Assembly: GCA_030065935.1 (NCBI GenBank)
Contig: JASJCP010000090.1
Coordinates: forward strand, 1-34,540
DNA length: 34,540 nucleotides
Origin: Xenococcaceae cyanobacterium MO_167.B27
Lineage (GTDB): Bacteria > Cyanobacteriota > Cyanobacteriia > Cyanobacteriales > Xenococcaceae
Reading direction: 5' to 3'
The notes beneath the pieces were generated by a model. The model saw nothing but the letters and a program-made list of their open reading frames with translations, was not told the origin of the DNA and did not search any database. Positions 17,090-26,694 of this stretch are shown here, piece by piece (positions within the stretch are counted from its first letter, which is position 1; every line of letters begins with the position of its first letter). The position numbers and the translations under genes are program-made.

Positions 17090-17479
17090 ATGAATCTCAA
17101 CATTTCAACCACTAATGAATCTGGAATGTCCGAGCTTACACCTGCTACTTTAAAACTAATGGCAGACTTTTTTAAAGTACTTTCCGAAACAAGCAGATTG
17201 CAAATAATCTGTTCCCTCAAGTATGGCTCGAAAAATGTTACCGAGATTATCGAAGCGACTGGTTTGGGACAAGCAAATGTATCTAAACACCTCAAACTCT
17301 TAACTCAAGCAGGAATTGTAGCTCGCGAACAACAAGGTGTAAGTGCCTACTACAAAATTGCCAATCCATTTATCTTCGAGTTATGCGGTTTGGTTTGTAA
17401 CTCTCTAGTGGTACAGCTTGAACAGCAAAACAAGCCTTTGCAAGAATTGACGGCTATTGGTAATAGTTTCGCTGGTTAG
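17090..17479 (+). CDS. ArsR/SmtB-family transcriptional regulator
   Basis: This 129-residue winged-helix protein has the ArsR order: LADFF/KVLSETSRLQIICSL (helix 1-2), VTEIIEATGLGQANVSKHLKLLTQAGIVARE (recognition helix at about 59-72) and the wing QGVSAYYKI. The classical metal motif ELCVCD is absent. Cysteines are at C41 (RLQIIC), C99 and C103 (ELCGLVC). C41 sits where the first sensing cysteine lies in SqrR/BigR persulfide sensors, and C99 or C103 lies roughly where the second does. A sulfide or redox sensor is therefore an inference, and metal or other sensing remains possible. The gene is alone, with a palindrome upstream; the downstream Uma2 gene need not be linked to it. Confidence 0.88.
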   Translation: MNLNISTTNESGMSELTPATLKLMADFFKVLSETSRLQIICSLKYGSKNVTEIIEATGLGQANVSKHLKLLTQAGIVAREQQGVSAYYKIANPFIFELCGLVCNSLVVQLEQQNKPLQELTAIGNSFAG

Positions 17480-17550
17480 AGTCAACAGCAAGAAAGCCTC
17501 GGAGCTAAAGTTGAGCTTTTCCTGATATTACCTGAATTTTTGTTGTTTGA

Positions 17551-18159
17551 ATGATGCTATTTAATACAAAATTACCCATAAATAGCGATCGCCTGAGCCA
17601 GCAAGATCACACTTTAAGTTTGGCTGGTATGACTTGGGAAGATTTTGAAAAGTTTAATTCCGAAGAATATCCAGGTTATCGAGTTTCTTATTTCAACGGA
17701 GTAATAACTTTAGTGTCTCCCAGTAAAAACCACGAACGAATTGCACAGGTGATCAATTATTTAGTTGTTGCTTACTGTAAAAAGATTAATTTGCCATATT
17801 ATCCAATGGGTTCAACTACCTTAAAGAATCCTCCTTTGGCGGGGAAAGAGCCTGATGTTAGTTTTGCTTTTAATACTGACAAAGATATTCCTGACTTAGC
17901 AATTGAGGTAGTTTATAGTAGTGCAGGCGTAGGGGATTTGGAGAAATATCAAGCTTTAGGGGTAAAAGAAGTTTGGTTTTGGCAGAACAATCAGATTAGG
18001 TTTTATCGGTTATTTGATTCTAATTATATGGAGGTTACTAGTAGTGAGTGTTTGCCTCAATTAACTTCAGATTTTCTCATCAACTTTGTTAATCGTGGAT
18101 TCGATGAAAGTCCTTTGACTATTGAAGCTGATTTTATCGCCTCCATCTCTGATAAATAA
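17551..18159 (+). CDS. Uma2-family (DUF820) endonuclease-like protein
   Basis: This 202-residue protein belongs to the Uma2/DUF820 family, which is strongly expanded in cyanobacteria and has a PD-(D/E)XK nuclease fold. The family markers are MTWEDFEKFN near residue 27, EPDVSFAF with D102, LAIEVVYSS with E119, and LEKYQALGVKEVWFW with K132, giving the D-E-K set. Many copies are thought to be mobile-element or toxin-like remnants, and no substrate is known. The stop at 18157 overlaps the left arm of a terminator-like stem. Confidence 0.92.
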   Translation: MMLFNTKLPINSDRLSQQDHTLSLAGMTWEDFEKFNSEEYPGYRVSYFNGVITLVSPSKNHERIAQVINYLVVAYCKKINLPYYPMGSTTLKNPPLAGKEPDVSFAFNTDKDIPDLAIEVVYSSAGVGDLEKYQALGVKEVWFWQNNQIRFYRLFDSNYMEVTSSECLPQLTSDFLINFVNRGFDESPLTIEADFIASISDK

Positions 18160-18218
18160 AACCCAAAAACTTCCCCTGTAGAAGCTTCAAATCCCTAGGG
18201 TTTTATTGTTTTTTTTTG
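18156..18218 (+). terminator. Candidate rho-independent terminator
   Basis: ATAAAACCC (18156-18164) can pair with GGGTTTTAT (18198-18206). The loop holds an inner GAAGCTTC palindrome (18181-18188), and a T-rich run follows to 18216. The stem begins inside the stop region of the Uma2 gene, as terminators often do. The large loop lowers confidence. Confidence 0.45.
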
Positions 18219-18504
18219 CAAGATATTAAAAATTACTATATAGTTATATTATTAATGGAGCTAATTTGTTTAGTAAAACTTAAACAAGTAAAAGCGATCG
18301 GCAATCTATAAAAATTAATGATTATAAGGTTTTTTAATCAATAATGCGATCGCCTGCACCAAAAATATGGTAAATAAGTAGGTAGGCGTATTACCTATTA
18401 CCCAATCGCTCATACCTCATCCCTCGTATCCCAGCATCTAGGTTATAATTATTAAGTTATTTTGAGTTAACGATACAAAACTATTAAGTCTTTAGACTAA
18501 TCTT
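18160..18504. other. Intergenic region upstream of typA
   Basis: No gene is seen in this 345-base gap. After the terminator-like stem it is AT-rich, with one HIP1 octamer (GCGATCGC near 18345). It presumably holds the typA promoter, but no sigma-70 box pair is convincing by eye. Confidence 0.5.
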
Positions 18505-20298
18505 ATGTCTCTTCCTATTCGTAACCTGGCTATTATCGCGCACGTCGATCACGGTAAAACAACTCTAGTTGATGCACTTCTGAAACAATCCGGTATTTTC
18601 CGCGAAGGAGAGGACATTCCAGATTGCGTCATGGACTCCAATGATTTAGAGAGAGAACGGGGTATTACTATTCTGTCCAAAAATACTGCTGTTCGCTACA
18701 AAGATACTCTGATTAATATTGTTGATACCCCTGGACACGCAGATTTCGGTGGGGAAGTAGAACGAGTTTTGGGGATGGTTGATGGTTGCATTCTGATTGT
18801 AGATGCTAACGAAGGACCAATGCCTCAAACCCGATTTGTTCTCAAAAAAGCCCTAGAGAAAGGCTTACGCCCTATTGTAGTAGTTAATAAAATTGACCGA
18901 CCCAATGCTAGCCCCGATAGCGCAGTAGATAAAGTCTTCGATTTGTTTGTAGAGTTGGGTGCGGATGATGACCAGTGTGATTTTACAACCCTTTATGCTT
19001 CTGGCTTGCAAGGATTCGCTAAAGAAGACCTAGAAGGAGAAGGGACAGATATGCAGCCACTATTTGAAGCAATTTTACACCATGTTCCACCACCAGCAGG
19101 AGATCCAGAAAAACCCCTGCAACTTCAAGTAACAACCCTAGACTATTCCGATTATCTAGGACGGATTGTAATTGGGAGAATTCATAACGGAACAATCAAA
19201 GCAGGACAGCAAGCAGCTTTAACCAAAGAAGATGGTAGCATTGTCAAGGGTAAAGTCTCGAAACTCATGGGATTTGAAGGGTTAGCCCGTATCGAAATTC
19301 CTGAAGCTAGTGCAGGTAATATTGTTGCTGTTGCAGGATTTGGTGATGCCAATATTGGAGAAACCGTTACTTGTCCTAATGAACCCCAAGCCTTACCCTT
19401 AATTAAAGTAGATGAGCCTACTTTACAGATGACCTTTTCTGTAAACAACTCTCCCTTTGCAGGATTAGAAGGGAGTTATGTTACATCCCGACAGATACGT
19501 GATCGCCTAAATCGAGAGTTAGAAACTAATGTAGCCCTCAGAATTGAAGATGGAGACTCCGCAGACCAATTCCTTGTATCGGGAAGAGGAGAACTACATT
19601 TAGGTATTCTGATTGAAACTATGCGCAGAGAAGGCTATGAGTTTCAAGTTTCCCAACCCCAAGTGATCTATCGGGAAATCAGTGGACAACCTTGCGAACC
19701 CTATGAATACTTAGTATTAGACGTTCCTGAAGATGCAGTTGGTAGTTGTATTGAACGCCTCGGACAACGAAAAGGGGAAATGCAGGATATGCAAACAGGA
19801 GTCAATGGACGTACTCAATTAGAATTTGTTGTACCTGCGCGGGGTTTAATTGGTTTCCGTGGTGAATTTATCCGCATCTCTCGCGGTGAAGGAATCATGA
19901 ACCACAGTTTCTTAGAATATCGTCCTCTCTGTGGTGAACTAGAAACCCGTTACAACGGAGTAATTACTGCTTTTGAAGAAGGTGTTGCAACTTTCTACGC
20001 TTTGAAAAATGCTGAAGACCGTGGTGTATTTTTCATCACTCCAGGTACAAAAGTCTATAAAGGGATGATTGTAGGAGAACACAACCGCCCTCAAGATCTA
20101 GAACTCAATGTCTGTAAAGCTAAACAATTAACTAACCATCGCTCCGCAACAGGAGATGAACTAGTCCAGTTACAAGCACCTGTAGAGATGAGTTTAGAAA
20201 GAGCTTTAGAATATATTGGTTCAGATGAGTTAGTAGAAATCACCCCTGAGTCTATTCGCTTGCGTAAAGTTAAAGCTAAAAAGCTAGCGAAGCGGTAA
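18505..20298 (+). CDS. typA: TypA/BipA translational GTPase
   Basis: This 597-residue protein has the standard order of the EF-G-like family. G1 AHVDHGKT is at residues 12-19, the G2 region is [15 protein letters not shown]3 is [21 protein letters not shown] and G4 is NKIDRP. Domain II follows, then the BipA-specific C-terminal regions including [49 protein letters not shown] and a basic tail ([13 protein letters not shown]). The protein binds the 70S ribosome and acts in 50S maturation and stress growth; homologues are implicated in low-temperature and stress responses. No operon partner is evident. Confidence 0.97.
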   Translation: MSLPIRNLAIIAHVDHGKTTLVDALLKQSGIFREGEDIPDCVMDSNDLERERGITILSKNTAVRYKDTLINIVDTPGHADFGGEVERVLGMVDGCILIVDANEGPMPQTRFVLKKALEKGLRPIVVVNKIDRPNASPDSAVDKVFDLFVELGADDDQCDFTTLYASGLQGFAKEDLEGEGTDMQPLFEAILHHVPPPAGDPEKPLQLQVTTLDYSDYLGRIVIGRIHNGTIKAGQQAALTKEDGSIVKGKVSKLMGFEGLARIEIPEASAGNIVAVAGFGDANIGETVTCPNEPQALPLIKVDEPTLQMTFSVNNSPFAGLEGSYVTSRQIRDRLNRELETNVALRIEDGDSADQFLVSGRGELHLGILIETMRREGYEFQVSQPQVIYREISGQPCEPYEYLVLDVPEDAVGSCIERLGQRKGEMQDMQTGVNGRTQLEFVVPARGLIGFRGEFIRISRGEGIMNHSFLEYRPLCGELETRYNGVITAFEEGVATFYALKNAEDRGVFFITPGTKVYKGMIVGEHNRPQDLELNVCKAKQLTNHRSATGDELVQLQAPVEMSLERALEYIGSDELVEITPESIRLRKVKAKKLAKR

Positions 20299-20375
20299 TT
20301 ATCAGCAAGAAAGAAAGGCGTTGCTGAATGCTTCATGATTTTAATTTAATTATTGATCTAAAACAATAAATTGGT

Positions 20376-20400
20376 AGGGGTTTGGCATTGCCAAACCCCT
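20376..20400. terminator. Symmetric hairpin downstream of typA
   Basis: AGGGGTTTGGC (20376-20386) pairs exactly with GCCAAACCCCT (20390-20400) across an ATT loop. This 11-base-pair stem is the best hairpin in the gap between typA and the next gene. There is no long T-run, so it may be a terminator or a small repeat. Confidence 0.45.
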
Positions 20401-20564
20401 TTATCAGTTTAGTCTTAGAGTATGTCTCTTGCTCCATTACCTGAAGTTTAAAACTATTAGTAAAGACTGGAGGTTAAAGAAAACAACAGCAATGATAACT
20501 GTTTAACAGACAAGATAATTATTTAGTGTATAGAATCAGGAAAATTTTACTTCCCGATAAAAAG

Positions 20565-23444
20565 ATGAAACTTATATCCTCATCATTTCTTGGTTTATGT
20601 TTCGCAGCGATACTGATGTCACAAGCTAAGGCTCAAATCACTACTGATGGGACGACAAATACTAATTTAACTCGTACTGATAGTGGAGTTAGAATTGATG
20701 ATGGCTCACGGGCTGGAGATAATTTATTTCATAGTTTTGGGGAGTTTTCCGTACCTACAGGTAGTGAAGCTTTCTTTAACAATGCTTCGGATGTAGTTAA
20801 CATCTTTTCTCGTGTCACAGGGGGAAATATCTCCAATATTGACGGATTAATCCGTGCTAATGGTGGAGCAAATTTATTTTTAATCAATCCTGCTGGTATT
20901 TTGTTTGGTAACAATGCTAGTCTGCAAATTGGTGGTTCATTTTATGGAAGTACTGCCGATAGTATTATTTTTTCTGATGGTGTAGAATTTGCTGCAAGTA
21001 ATCCAGTCCAACCCATACTAACGATTAATGCTCCCATTGGTTTAAGGTTTCGGGATAATCCAGGGGATATTGTCAATAATTCTGTTGCTAATGGTGTAGG
21101 TTTAACAGTAGCACCAGGAGAAAACTTAGCTTTAATTGGTGGCAATATTACTCTAGAAGGAGGAATAATCAGTGCTTCTGAAGGAAAGATACAATTAGGA
21201 AGTGTTGCTGATAATAATGTCGTTAATTTAGAGCCAGTTAATTCTAGTTTTGAGCTTGGATATGGTGAAGCTACTAACTTTAACAACATTACCTTAAATG
21301 AAGGTGCAAGAATAACCACTAGTGAAGCTTCTATTAACTTGCGAGGCGATGAAATATCTCTCAATAATGGTTCGCAAATTGGTTCTCTAGTGAACGGGTT
21401 TCAAGTAGGTGGAGATATAAATATTCAAGCTAGACAACTATTCATTAATAATAGAGCCAAGATTTTTACTGCTATTGTAGGAGAAGGAGAAGCAGGAAAG
21501 ATTAATCTTGATGTTTCCGATTCAATACAAATAGTTGGAACAGGATTTGAGGAATTTCAACAACTATTTATCCTAAGTAATTTTGATTTTAACAATCTGC
21601 TAGATCTAAATACTCTATTAAATAGAGGAACAGGGATTGTTTCAGCCGTTAATGGAAGAGGCGCAGCAGGAAATGTTGCTATTGATGCTTCTCAATTGCA
21701 GCTTTTTCAAGGAGGGGTGATTGGTAGCTTTAATTTTGGAGAAGGAGCATCAGCAAATTTAACAATAAATACTACTGACTCTATAGAAATAGCTAGTTCT
21801 GGACTAATTCAGAGTCCTGTTATAGGTAGTACACAAGACACAAGCCTACTGGAAATTAATACTAAGAATTTTACTCTTTCAGATAGTGGACTTATTTCTA
21901 CTGGGACATTGGGAGAAGGTAATGGAGGCGACATTATTATTAATGCTTCAGAACAAATTAATCTGCTCAGATCTTTACCAAATTCAGTTTTTCCAACAGT
22001 GATATCTTCTAGTAGTGGTGGGGGTAATGGTACAGCAGGAGATATTACTATAAATACTCAAAGATTAAATCTTGAAGATGGAGGACAAATTACATCAACT
22101 AGTGGAATTGTAACAAATCAAGGAATTATTCCTCTAGGTGGAGTAGGTGGAGACATTAACATAAATGCTTCTGAATCAATAGAAATATCTGGCGATAGCC
22201 CTGATAACATTTTGAGAGCTAGTGGTATTTATAGTAGTACTTTCAGCCCAAACCCAGCAGGAGATATCAACATTGTTACTGATTCTCTATCTGTTACTAA
22301 TGGGGGACAAATTAATACCAGTACTGTGGGTCAAGGGACTGCTGGAGATATTGATATTAATACCACTAAGTTAGAACTAAAAAATGGTGTTTTACTTAGT
22401 TCTACTGGTGCATCTGGAGATGGAGGAACAATCAATATCAATGCAACAGAGATTGTTGAAGTCGTAGGTGTTGATAACGAATTCTTACCAGGTGGAATAT
22501 TTACTGCATCAGGAGTGATCCCCCTTTTTGATTCATCAACACAGAATATTACTGGGAATGCTGGAGAGATTAATATAACTACTTCTAATCTGAGAATAAC
22601 AGAGAGGGGTGAAATTTCCGTCAGAAGTACGGCACGGGGAAATGGCGGAACTTTAAATATTTGGACAGATTCTTTAACTCTTGATAATGGCTCTATTGCT
22701 GCTGATACAAGTTTTGGTGTAGGTGCTAATGTCAATTTAGTTATTAGGAATAATCTAACTTTAGATAACAACAGCCTAATATCGGCAAGAGCATTTAATA
22801 ATGCTAATGGTGGCAATATTGATATTGATGCTGAGTTTGTTATCGCTTTTCCTAGCAAGGGTAATGGTAATGACATTATTGCTAATGCAGAACAAGGAAT
22901 GGGGGGTAATATTAACATCACAGCAGAAGCTCTTTTAGGTATTGAAGAACGTCCAGTAGTAGAAGCAAACAACACTAATGATATTGATGCTAGTTCTGAG
23001 TTTGGTCTAGATGGCAATGTAATTTTTAATGTTCCTGATACTAACAATTTTGAAGAAACTTCTGAATTATCTAGTAATGTCATTTCCGCAGAAACAGTTG
23101 CCAAAGATGCTTGTTCTGCTAATAGTCAAACAACTACCTTTATAGTTACAGGAAAAGGAGGAGTCCCACCAACACCAGATTCACCGTTAAGTGCTGATGT
23201 ATTGCTTGGTGATGGAAAACCTATTACCCCTAATATTTCTCAGTCCCATCATCAGCAAACAACCCATAATATTACACCTCAAGTTCAGCCTATTAAAACT
23301 TCTATTGGGGATATTTATCCAGCAAGAGGTGTGATTAAAACTGAAGATGGCAAAGTAATTTTAACAGCTTATTCTACTGGCAATAATGCTACTAGGACTC
23401 CTAGTAATATAACAAGTTGTAATTCATCGAACCGCGACCAGTGA
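20565..23444 (+). CDS. Filamentous-haemagglutinin-type TPS exoprotein
   Basis: This is a secreted adhesin-like protein of about 959 residues. I start it at the ATG at 20565 rather than an upstream frame at 20526. It begins MKLISSSFLGLCFAAILMSQAKAQ, a clean signal peptide with AKA|Q cleavage. The TPS (two-partner secretion) domain follows, with SFGEFSVPTG, then INPAGILFGNNASLQIGGSF holding the NPxG-type motif. Beyond residue 200 come many beta-helix-like repeats of the form GGDINI..., INT...LNL.DG, typical of haemagglutinin fibres. The C-terminal part has TTTFIVTGKGGVPPTP, common in cyanobacterial members. No TpsB transporter lies in the window, so the pore partner must be elsewhere. Confidence 0.88.
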   Translation: MKLISSSFLGLCFAAILMSQAKAQITTDGTTNTNLTRTDSGVRIDDGSRAGDNLFHSFGEFSVPTGSEAFFNNASDVVNIFSRVTGGNISNIDGLIRANGGANLFLINPAGILFGNNASLQIGGSFYGSTADSIIFSDGVEFAASNPVQPILTINAPIGLRFRDNPGDIVNNSVANGVGLTVAPGENLALIGGNITLEGGIISASEGKIQLGSVADNNVVNLEPVNSSFELGYGEATNFNNITLNEGARITTSEASINLRGDEISLNNGSQIGSLVNGFQVGGDINIQARQLFINNRAKIFTAIVGEGEAGKINLDVSDSIQIVGTGFEEFQQLFILSNFDFNNLLDLNTLLNRGTGIVSAVNGRGAAGNVAIDASQLQLFQGGVIGSFNFGEGASANLTINTTDSIEIASSGLIQSPVIGSTQDTSLLEINTKNFTLSDSGLISTGTLGEGNGGDIIINASEQINLLRSLPNSVFPTVISSSSGGGNGTAGDITINTQRLNLEDGGQITSTSGIVTNQGIIPLGGVGGDININASESIEISGDSPDNILRASGIYSSTFSPNPAGDINIVTDSLSVTNGGQINTSTVGQGTAGDIDINTTKLELKNGVLLSSTGASGDGGTININATEIVEVVGVDNEFLPGGIFTASGVIPLFDSSTQNITGNAGEINITTSNLRITERGEISVRSTARGNGGTLNIWTDSLTLDNGSIAADTSFGVGANVNLVIRNNLTLDNNSLISARAFNNANGGNIDIDAEFVIAFPSKGNGNDIIANAEQGMGGNINITAEALLGIEERPVVEANNTNDIDASSEFGLDGNVIFNVPDTNNFEETSELSSNVISAETVAKDACSANSQTTTFIVTGKGGVPPTPDSPLSADVLLGDGKPITPNISQSHHQQTTHNITPQVQPIKTSIGDIYPARGVIKTEDGKVILTAYSTGNNATRTPSNITSCNSSNRDQ

Positions 23445-23467
23445 TTTTCCATTGTCAAAACGCCCCG

Positions 23468-23666
23468 CTTGGCGGATCTCATAGGGGTAGGTTTTTTACT
23501 TTTGACCGTTTATTAGTTTGGGGAATTGGGGAAGCGCGGGAATTAGGGAGTATTTTTTAGTTCATCGTAAGTATCAATAAACACATTTTTTAAGCGATTT
23601 GATACTGAATTAGAGCTTATACTCACCCTTTTGTTAAAAACCTACCCTTGTAAGCCTTGGCGGATC
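23468..23666. repeat. Small inverted and direct repeat pair, MITE-like
   Basis: GGGTAGGTTTTT (23485-23496) is the exact reverse complement of AAAAACCTACCC (23636-23647), spanning 163 bases. CTTGGCGGATC occurs as a direct repeat just outside, at 23468-23478 and 23656-23666. No gene is present. This could be a remnant of a small transposable element or a pair of recombined repeats. Confidence 0.45.
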
Positions 23667-23690
23667 CGGTACAACGGATTGTTATGCAGG

Positions 23691-24140
23691 CTACCAGCCG
23701 ATCTTGACTCCAATTGAATTTTCTGCTTCAATTCGTTCAAGGACAAAATCATCTTTGAACCCAGCTGAAACCTCTGGGTTGACTTGAATTGTGATAGTGT
23801 GTGGACCCATTGTTGCTGCGTCCTTCGCTACTGAAAGTTCGTGAAACTCAGGGTGACCGGGAATCAACTCAGTATCGTCGATAAATCCAATCGGGGTTGG
23901 TAGCGGTGTACCAGGATTCCAATCCCAAAAGATAGGGTGTTTCTTATTGTTGAATATCTCAACGTCTGTCGTTTGCAGTAGAAAACGTACAGGAGTGTCA
24001 TCATTGTCTTGAACAAAAGTCAGTGTCACCGGTATTTGCACTAGTAATCCAACGAATTGTGCGTTGGTAAATACGCCCGGCGTGTCCCCGAAATTCAGGG
24101 CACCAGACCAAACGATGTAGAAGGGATGTTGGTCCGTCAT
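23691..24140 (-). CDS. Unrecognised 149-residue protein
   Basis: I do not recognise this protein. It has a strong Shine-Dalgarno AAGGAG six bases before the ATG at 24140. It begins MTDQHPFYIVWSGALNFGDT and lacks a signal peptide and transmembrane helices. The sequence alternates hydrophobic and polar residues (VTLTFVQDNDDTPVRFLLQTTDVEIF, PHTITIQVNPEVSAGFKDDFVLERI), suggesting a beta-sandwich. Acidic residues are frequent, and there are no cysteines. Its codons are more GC-rich than those of neighbouring genes, which hints at acquisition by transfer. It lies 78 bases downstream of the large calcium-binding gene on the same strand and may be co-transcribed, but no functional link is known. Confidence 0.6.
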   Translation of the reverse strand: MTDQHPFYIVWSGALNFGDTPGVFTNAQFVGLLVQIPVTLTFVQDNDDTPVRFLLQTTDVEIFNNKKHPIFWDWNPGTPLPTPIGFIDDTELIPGHPEFHELSVAKDAATMGPHTITIQVNPEVSAGFKDDFVLERIEAENSIGVKIGW

Positions 24141-24218
24141 ATCTTCTCCTTGCTTTGGGGTTCAGCTTGTCATTCACCTACTCTGCCTAACTATTTAATA
24201 TTAAAAGATAAAATAAGA

Positions 24219-26477
24219 TTACACATCAAATAAATCCTGTTCATTTGTTGGGAAGGCTTGCAAAGCATCGATTTCAAAAAAGGTGTTGTTAGGATCAAAG
24301 AAATCTGTTGCTCCTATGGTGCCGGAAAAAGGATCACTGATTCCAATCTGGAAAAAGTTTTGTGGTCCGCTATCTGGGTCTCCATCGCTTGGATCTATTC
24401 GGCGTAGTATTTCTCCTGTCTGTGGATTAACTTCTGCAATAAACCCTTGTTGTCCATTTTCACTCAAAGCTCCACCAGCTACCCAAAGATCCCCTTCTTC
24501 GTCAAAAACAAGCCCAGTAGCACTTAGAACTTGAGCTACGAACTCACCGTCGTCATCAAAATCAAGAGGAGTTCCAGTCTCAATAGACTGATCTACATCT
24601 TCGCTCAAAAAGCGACGAATTTCTCCTGTTCTTTCTCCATCTGGATCTAGACCAATTCCTGTATAAAGGTTGCCAAGACTATCAAATCCTACTCCAGCAG
24701 AAGCACCAGGAATATCCTCAACGATAGTCTGGATATCACCTGTTGATAACGACAGTTGTTCTACTTGGGAACCAGAAAAAGGACCTTGAGGCTGAGTCCC
24801 CCGATTGATGAACAGCGCGTCCGATTGTTCAGAGCGGAAGCTAGCAGAAAAGTTTAAAGGAATATTGGCTATTAGCTCTGCCTCACCACCTGTTGCTGGC
24901 AAGGTAAAAATGTTGCCATCTGCACCAGTACTTAAAACATAAAAAGAATTATCTGGTGCTGTAGTGATAAAGGCTGGAAAAGTACCAGTAAAATCTGGGG
25001 GCAAAGTTCCTAAAAGCTCAAAGTCTGAAGAACCTGGTTGACTCTGTACTCGTACTTCAGTACCAGCAAAAGTAACTAGCCTATTGTCAGGAAGAAAATC
25101 AAAAACTGCAAAGGAAGGCAGTGTCACATCCTCAGTGATCGTAAAATCTGACTCAGTCAAAGTATTAGTATCGATACCTCTGAGGGTTGCTAACACTTCA
25201 TCACCCAAGAAAATATCATTGCCTGAGAAAGTTAGATCGTTAAAATTGATACCTCCAGACAATTCAATCACGTCATCACGAAAATCTAGGATAGTATCTG
25301 TGCCTTCTCCAGCTGCAATAACAAAAGTATCTCGACCCTTACCACCTCTAAGTATGTCATTTCCCGCACCACCAATTAAACTGTCTTGACCCTTACCACC
25401 TATGAGCAAGTCCTCTCCAATACCACCCGCTAAACTGTCTCTACCCTTACCACCTATGAGCAAGTCCTCTCCAGTATCACCAATTAAACTGTCTCTACCA
25501 TTACCACCGATGAGTAAGTCGTCTCCAGTACCACCAATTAAACCGTCTCGACCATTACCACCTATGAGTAAGTCATTTCCGCCAAAAGCAGCAAGAGTGT
25601 CTCGACCATTACCACCTATGAGCAAGTCGTCTCCAGTCCCACCAATTAAACTATCTCCACCATTACCCCCAATTAAGGTTTCATCTTCATCAGCTTCATT
25701 AATAACCCCAATGGCATCCAAATCAAAGCCTCCTCCTCCTGGTGATTGTGGAAAAGGGTCAAAAATAGGATTACCCTCTGCATCCAGAAAATCGCCACTA
25801 CCTGGAATGTCTATGAGTCGGACGAAGTTAATATCGTTAAGATCTACCAAACCACTAGTTACTAATGGATCTCCACTTAAATCTTCTAGATCAAAGGGAG
25901 TGCCAAATGAATCACCAGTCAGTTCCCCTGTAGTATCATCTACAAAAGCATTATTAAGGTGTTTGCCTGCTAGGTTAAAGATTTCCGTTGAGTCAACGAC
26001 TCCAAAAGAATCTACTGGTTCGGGGGTTAGGGAAATACTAGGAAAGCGAGCAAAATTACTTCCGTCAGTAGAAACTTCAACATAAGCCAATTCAGCAAAA
26101 GTTCCTTCACCAAAATCGAAGCCGTTTTCAAATACAGCAAAGTCAGACCCCTTACCATTAGCAATTGTTAGATCGAAGGTTAATGTTATCTGACCTGGTG
26201 CTACTCCAGCATCAATTTGCTCTTGGGAGAGTTCCCCTAAAGAAACTACGTCATCAAATTCAGCAGTGACTGCACCTGTTGCTTTATTCGGGTCTGAAAA
26301 ATCGGCAACTACTCCAGGAGCAGGGGAATAATCCTCTACCCCTGTAGCAAAGCCCACAAAAATTGGATTGATAAAGTTATCTTCTGTAACTTTACCTATT
26401 CCATCAGGATTTACGAATCCAGGTACTCCAGGATCAAAAGGATTAGTTGGATCGAAAGTCGAATTGGAAAATTTCAT
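24219..26477 (-). CDS. RTX calcium-binding protein with surface and propeller-like domains
   Basis: This 752-residue protein has three parts. Residues 1-260 resemble a cell-surface module that starts [18 protein letters not shown] and carries [15 protein letters not shown] and [16 protein letters not shown], ending in [14 protein letters not shown]. Residues of about 262-384 are RTX nonapeptide repeats in an 18-residue period ([18 protein letters not shown] and variants), which bind calcium in a beta-roll. The last 330 or so residues look like a beta-propeller ([49 protein letters not shown]). There is no N-terminal signal; secretion would be by a type I exporter via C-terminal signals, although the RTX block is internal. 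AGAGGAAG supports the start. The substrate is unknown. Confidence 0.82.
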   Translation of the reverse strand: MKFSNSTFDPTNPFDPGVPGFVNPDGIGKVTEDNFINPIFVGFATGVEDYSPAPGVVADFSDPNKATGAVTAEFDDVVSLGELSQEQIDAGVAPGQITLTFDLTIANGKGSDFAVFENGFDFGEGTFAELAYVEVSTDGSNFARFPSISLTPEPVDSFGVVDSTEIFNLAGKHLNNAFVDDTTGELTGDSFGTPFDLEDLSGDPLVTSGLVDLNDINFVRLIDIPGSGDFLDAEGNPIFDPFPQSPGGGGFDLDAIGVINEADEDETLIGGNGGDSLIGGTGDDLLIGGNGRDTLAAFGGNDLLIGGNGRDGLIGGTGDDLLIGGNGRDSLIGDTGEDLLIGGKGRDSLAGGIGEDLLIGGKGQDSLIGGAGNDILRGGKGRDTFVIAAGEGTDTILDFRDDVIELSGGINFNDLTFSGNDIFLGDEVLATLRGIDTNTLTESDFTITEDVTLPSFAVFDFLPDNRLVTFAGTEVRVQSQPGSSDFELLGTLPPDFTGTFPAFITTAPDNSFYVLSTGADGNIFTLPATGGEAELIANIPLNFSASFRSEQSDALFINRGTQPQGPFSGSQVEQLSLSTGDIQTIVEDIPGASAGVGFDSLGNLYTGIGLDPDGERTGEIRRFLSEDVDQSIETGTPLDFDDDGEFVAQVLSATGLVFDEEGDLWVAGGALSENGQQGFIAEVNPQTGEILRRIDPSDGDPDSGPQNFFQIGISDPFSGTIGATDFFDPNNTFFEIDALQAFPTNEQDLFDV
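25320..25690 (-). repeat. 54-base coding tandem repeats of the RTX block
   Basis: Plus-strand units of about 54 bases (CCACCTATGAGCAAGTC and relatives, with ACCATTACCACC between) repeat some six times. They encode the calcium-binding turns of the protein above. They are coding repeats and are not a CRISPR array. Such arrays readily change copy number. Confidence 0.85.
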
Positions 26478-26694
26478 GATAGTCTTCCTCTAAGATAAAT
26501 CTTGAAAATCTACTTCCGCGCGCCTCAATTAATCTTCTTAAACACAAACCCAATCACAATTTTTTAGCTTAGATTGTTTTTAACGTTCGATTTAAACTTG
26601 TCAAGAAACTGCTTTTCACCGCTTAACATCTACATATATATCATATATATACCTGTTTTAAAAATTTAATCTAAGCTTAATTTTGGGGAATTGC
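26478..26694. other. Intergenic region between RTX and yebC genes
   Basis: This gap of 217 bases holds no gene. It is AT-rich, with alternating TATA tracts (ACATATATATCATATATATA around 26632-26651) that could be part of a promoter for the RTX gene or of curved DNA. Nothing else is supported. Confidence 0.4.

Noticed and set aside
22331-23104. Long open frame opposite the TPS exoprotein gene
   Set aside because: It is antisense to a well-supported repeat-rich coding region. Its low-complexity hydrophobic and proline/serine sequence reflects the codons of the exoprotein, and it has no domain.
23445-23690. Possible small RNA between the TPS and 149-residue genes
   Set aside because: Only the repeat pair is visible. 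No promoter or terminator could be supported.
25320-25690. Repeated units that could be mistaken for a CRISPR array
   Set aside because: The units are coding, in frame, about 54 bases long, and have no unique spacers between identical repeats.
25402-26085. Plus-strand open frame with PPMSKS-type repeats
   Set aside because: It is the mirror of the RTX repeats on the other strand. The repeats come from the calcium-binding motif, not from a real protein.
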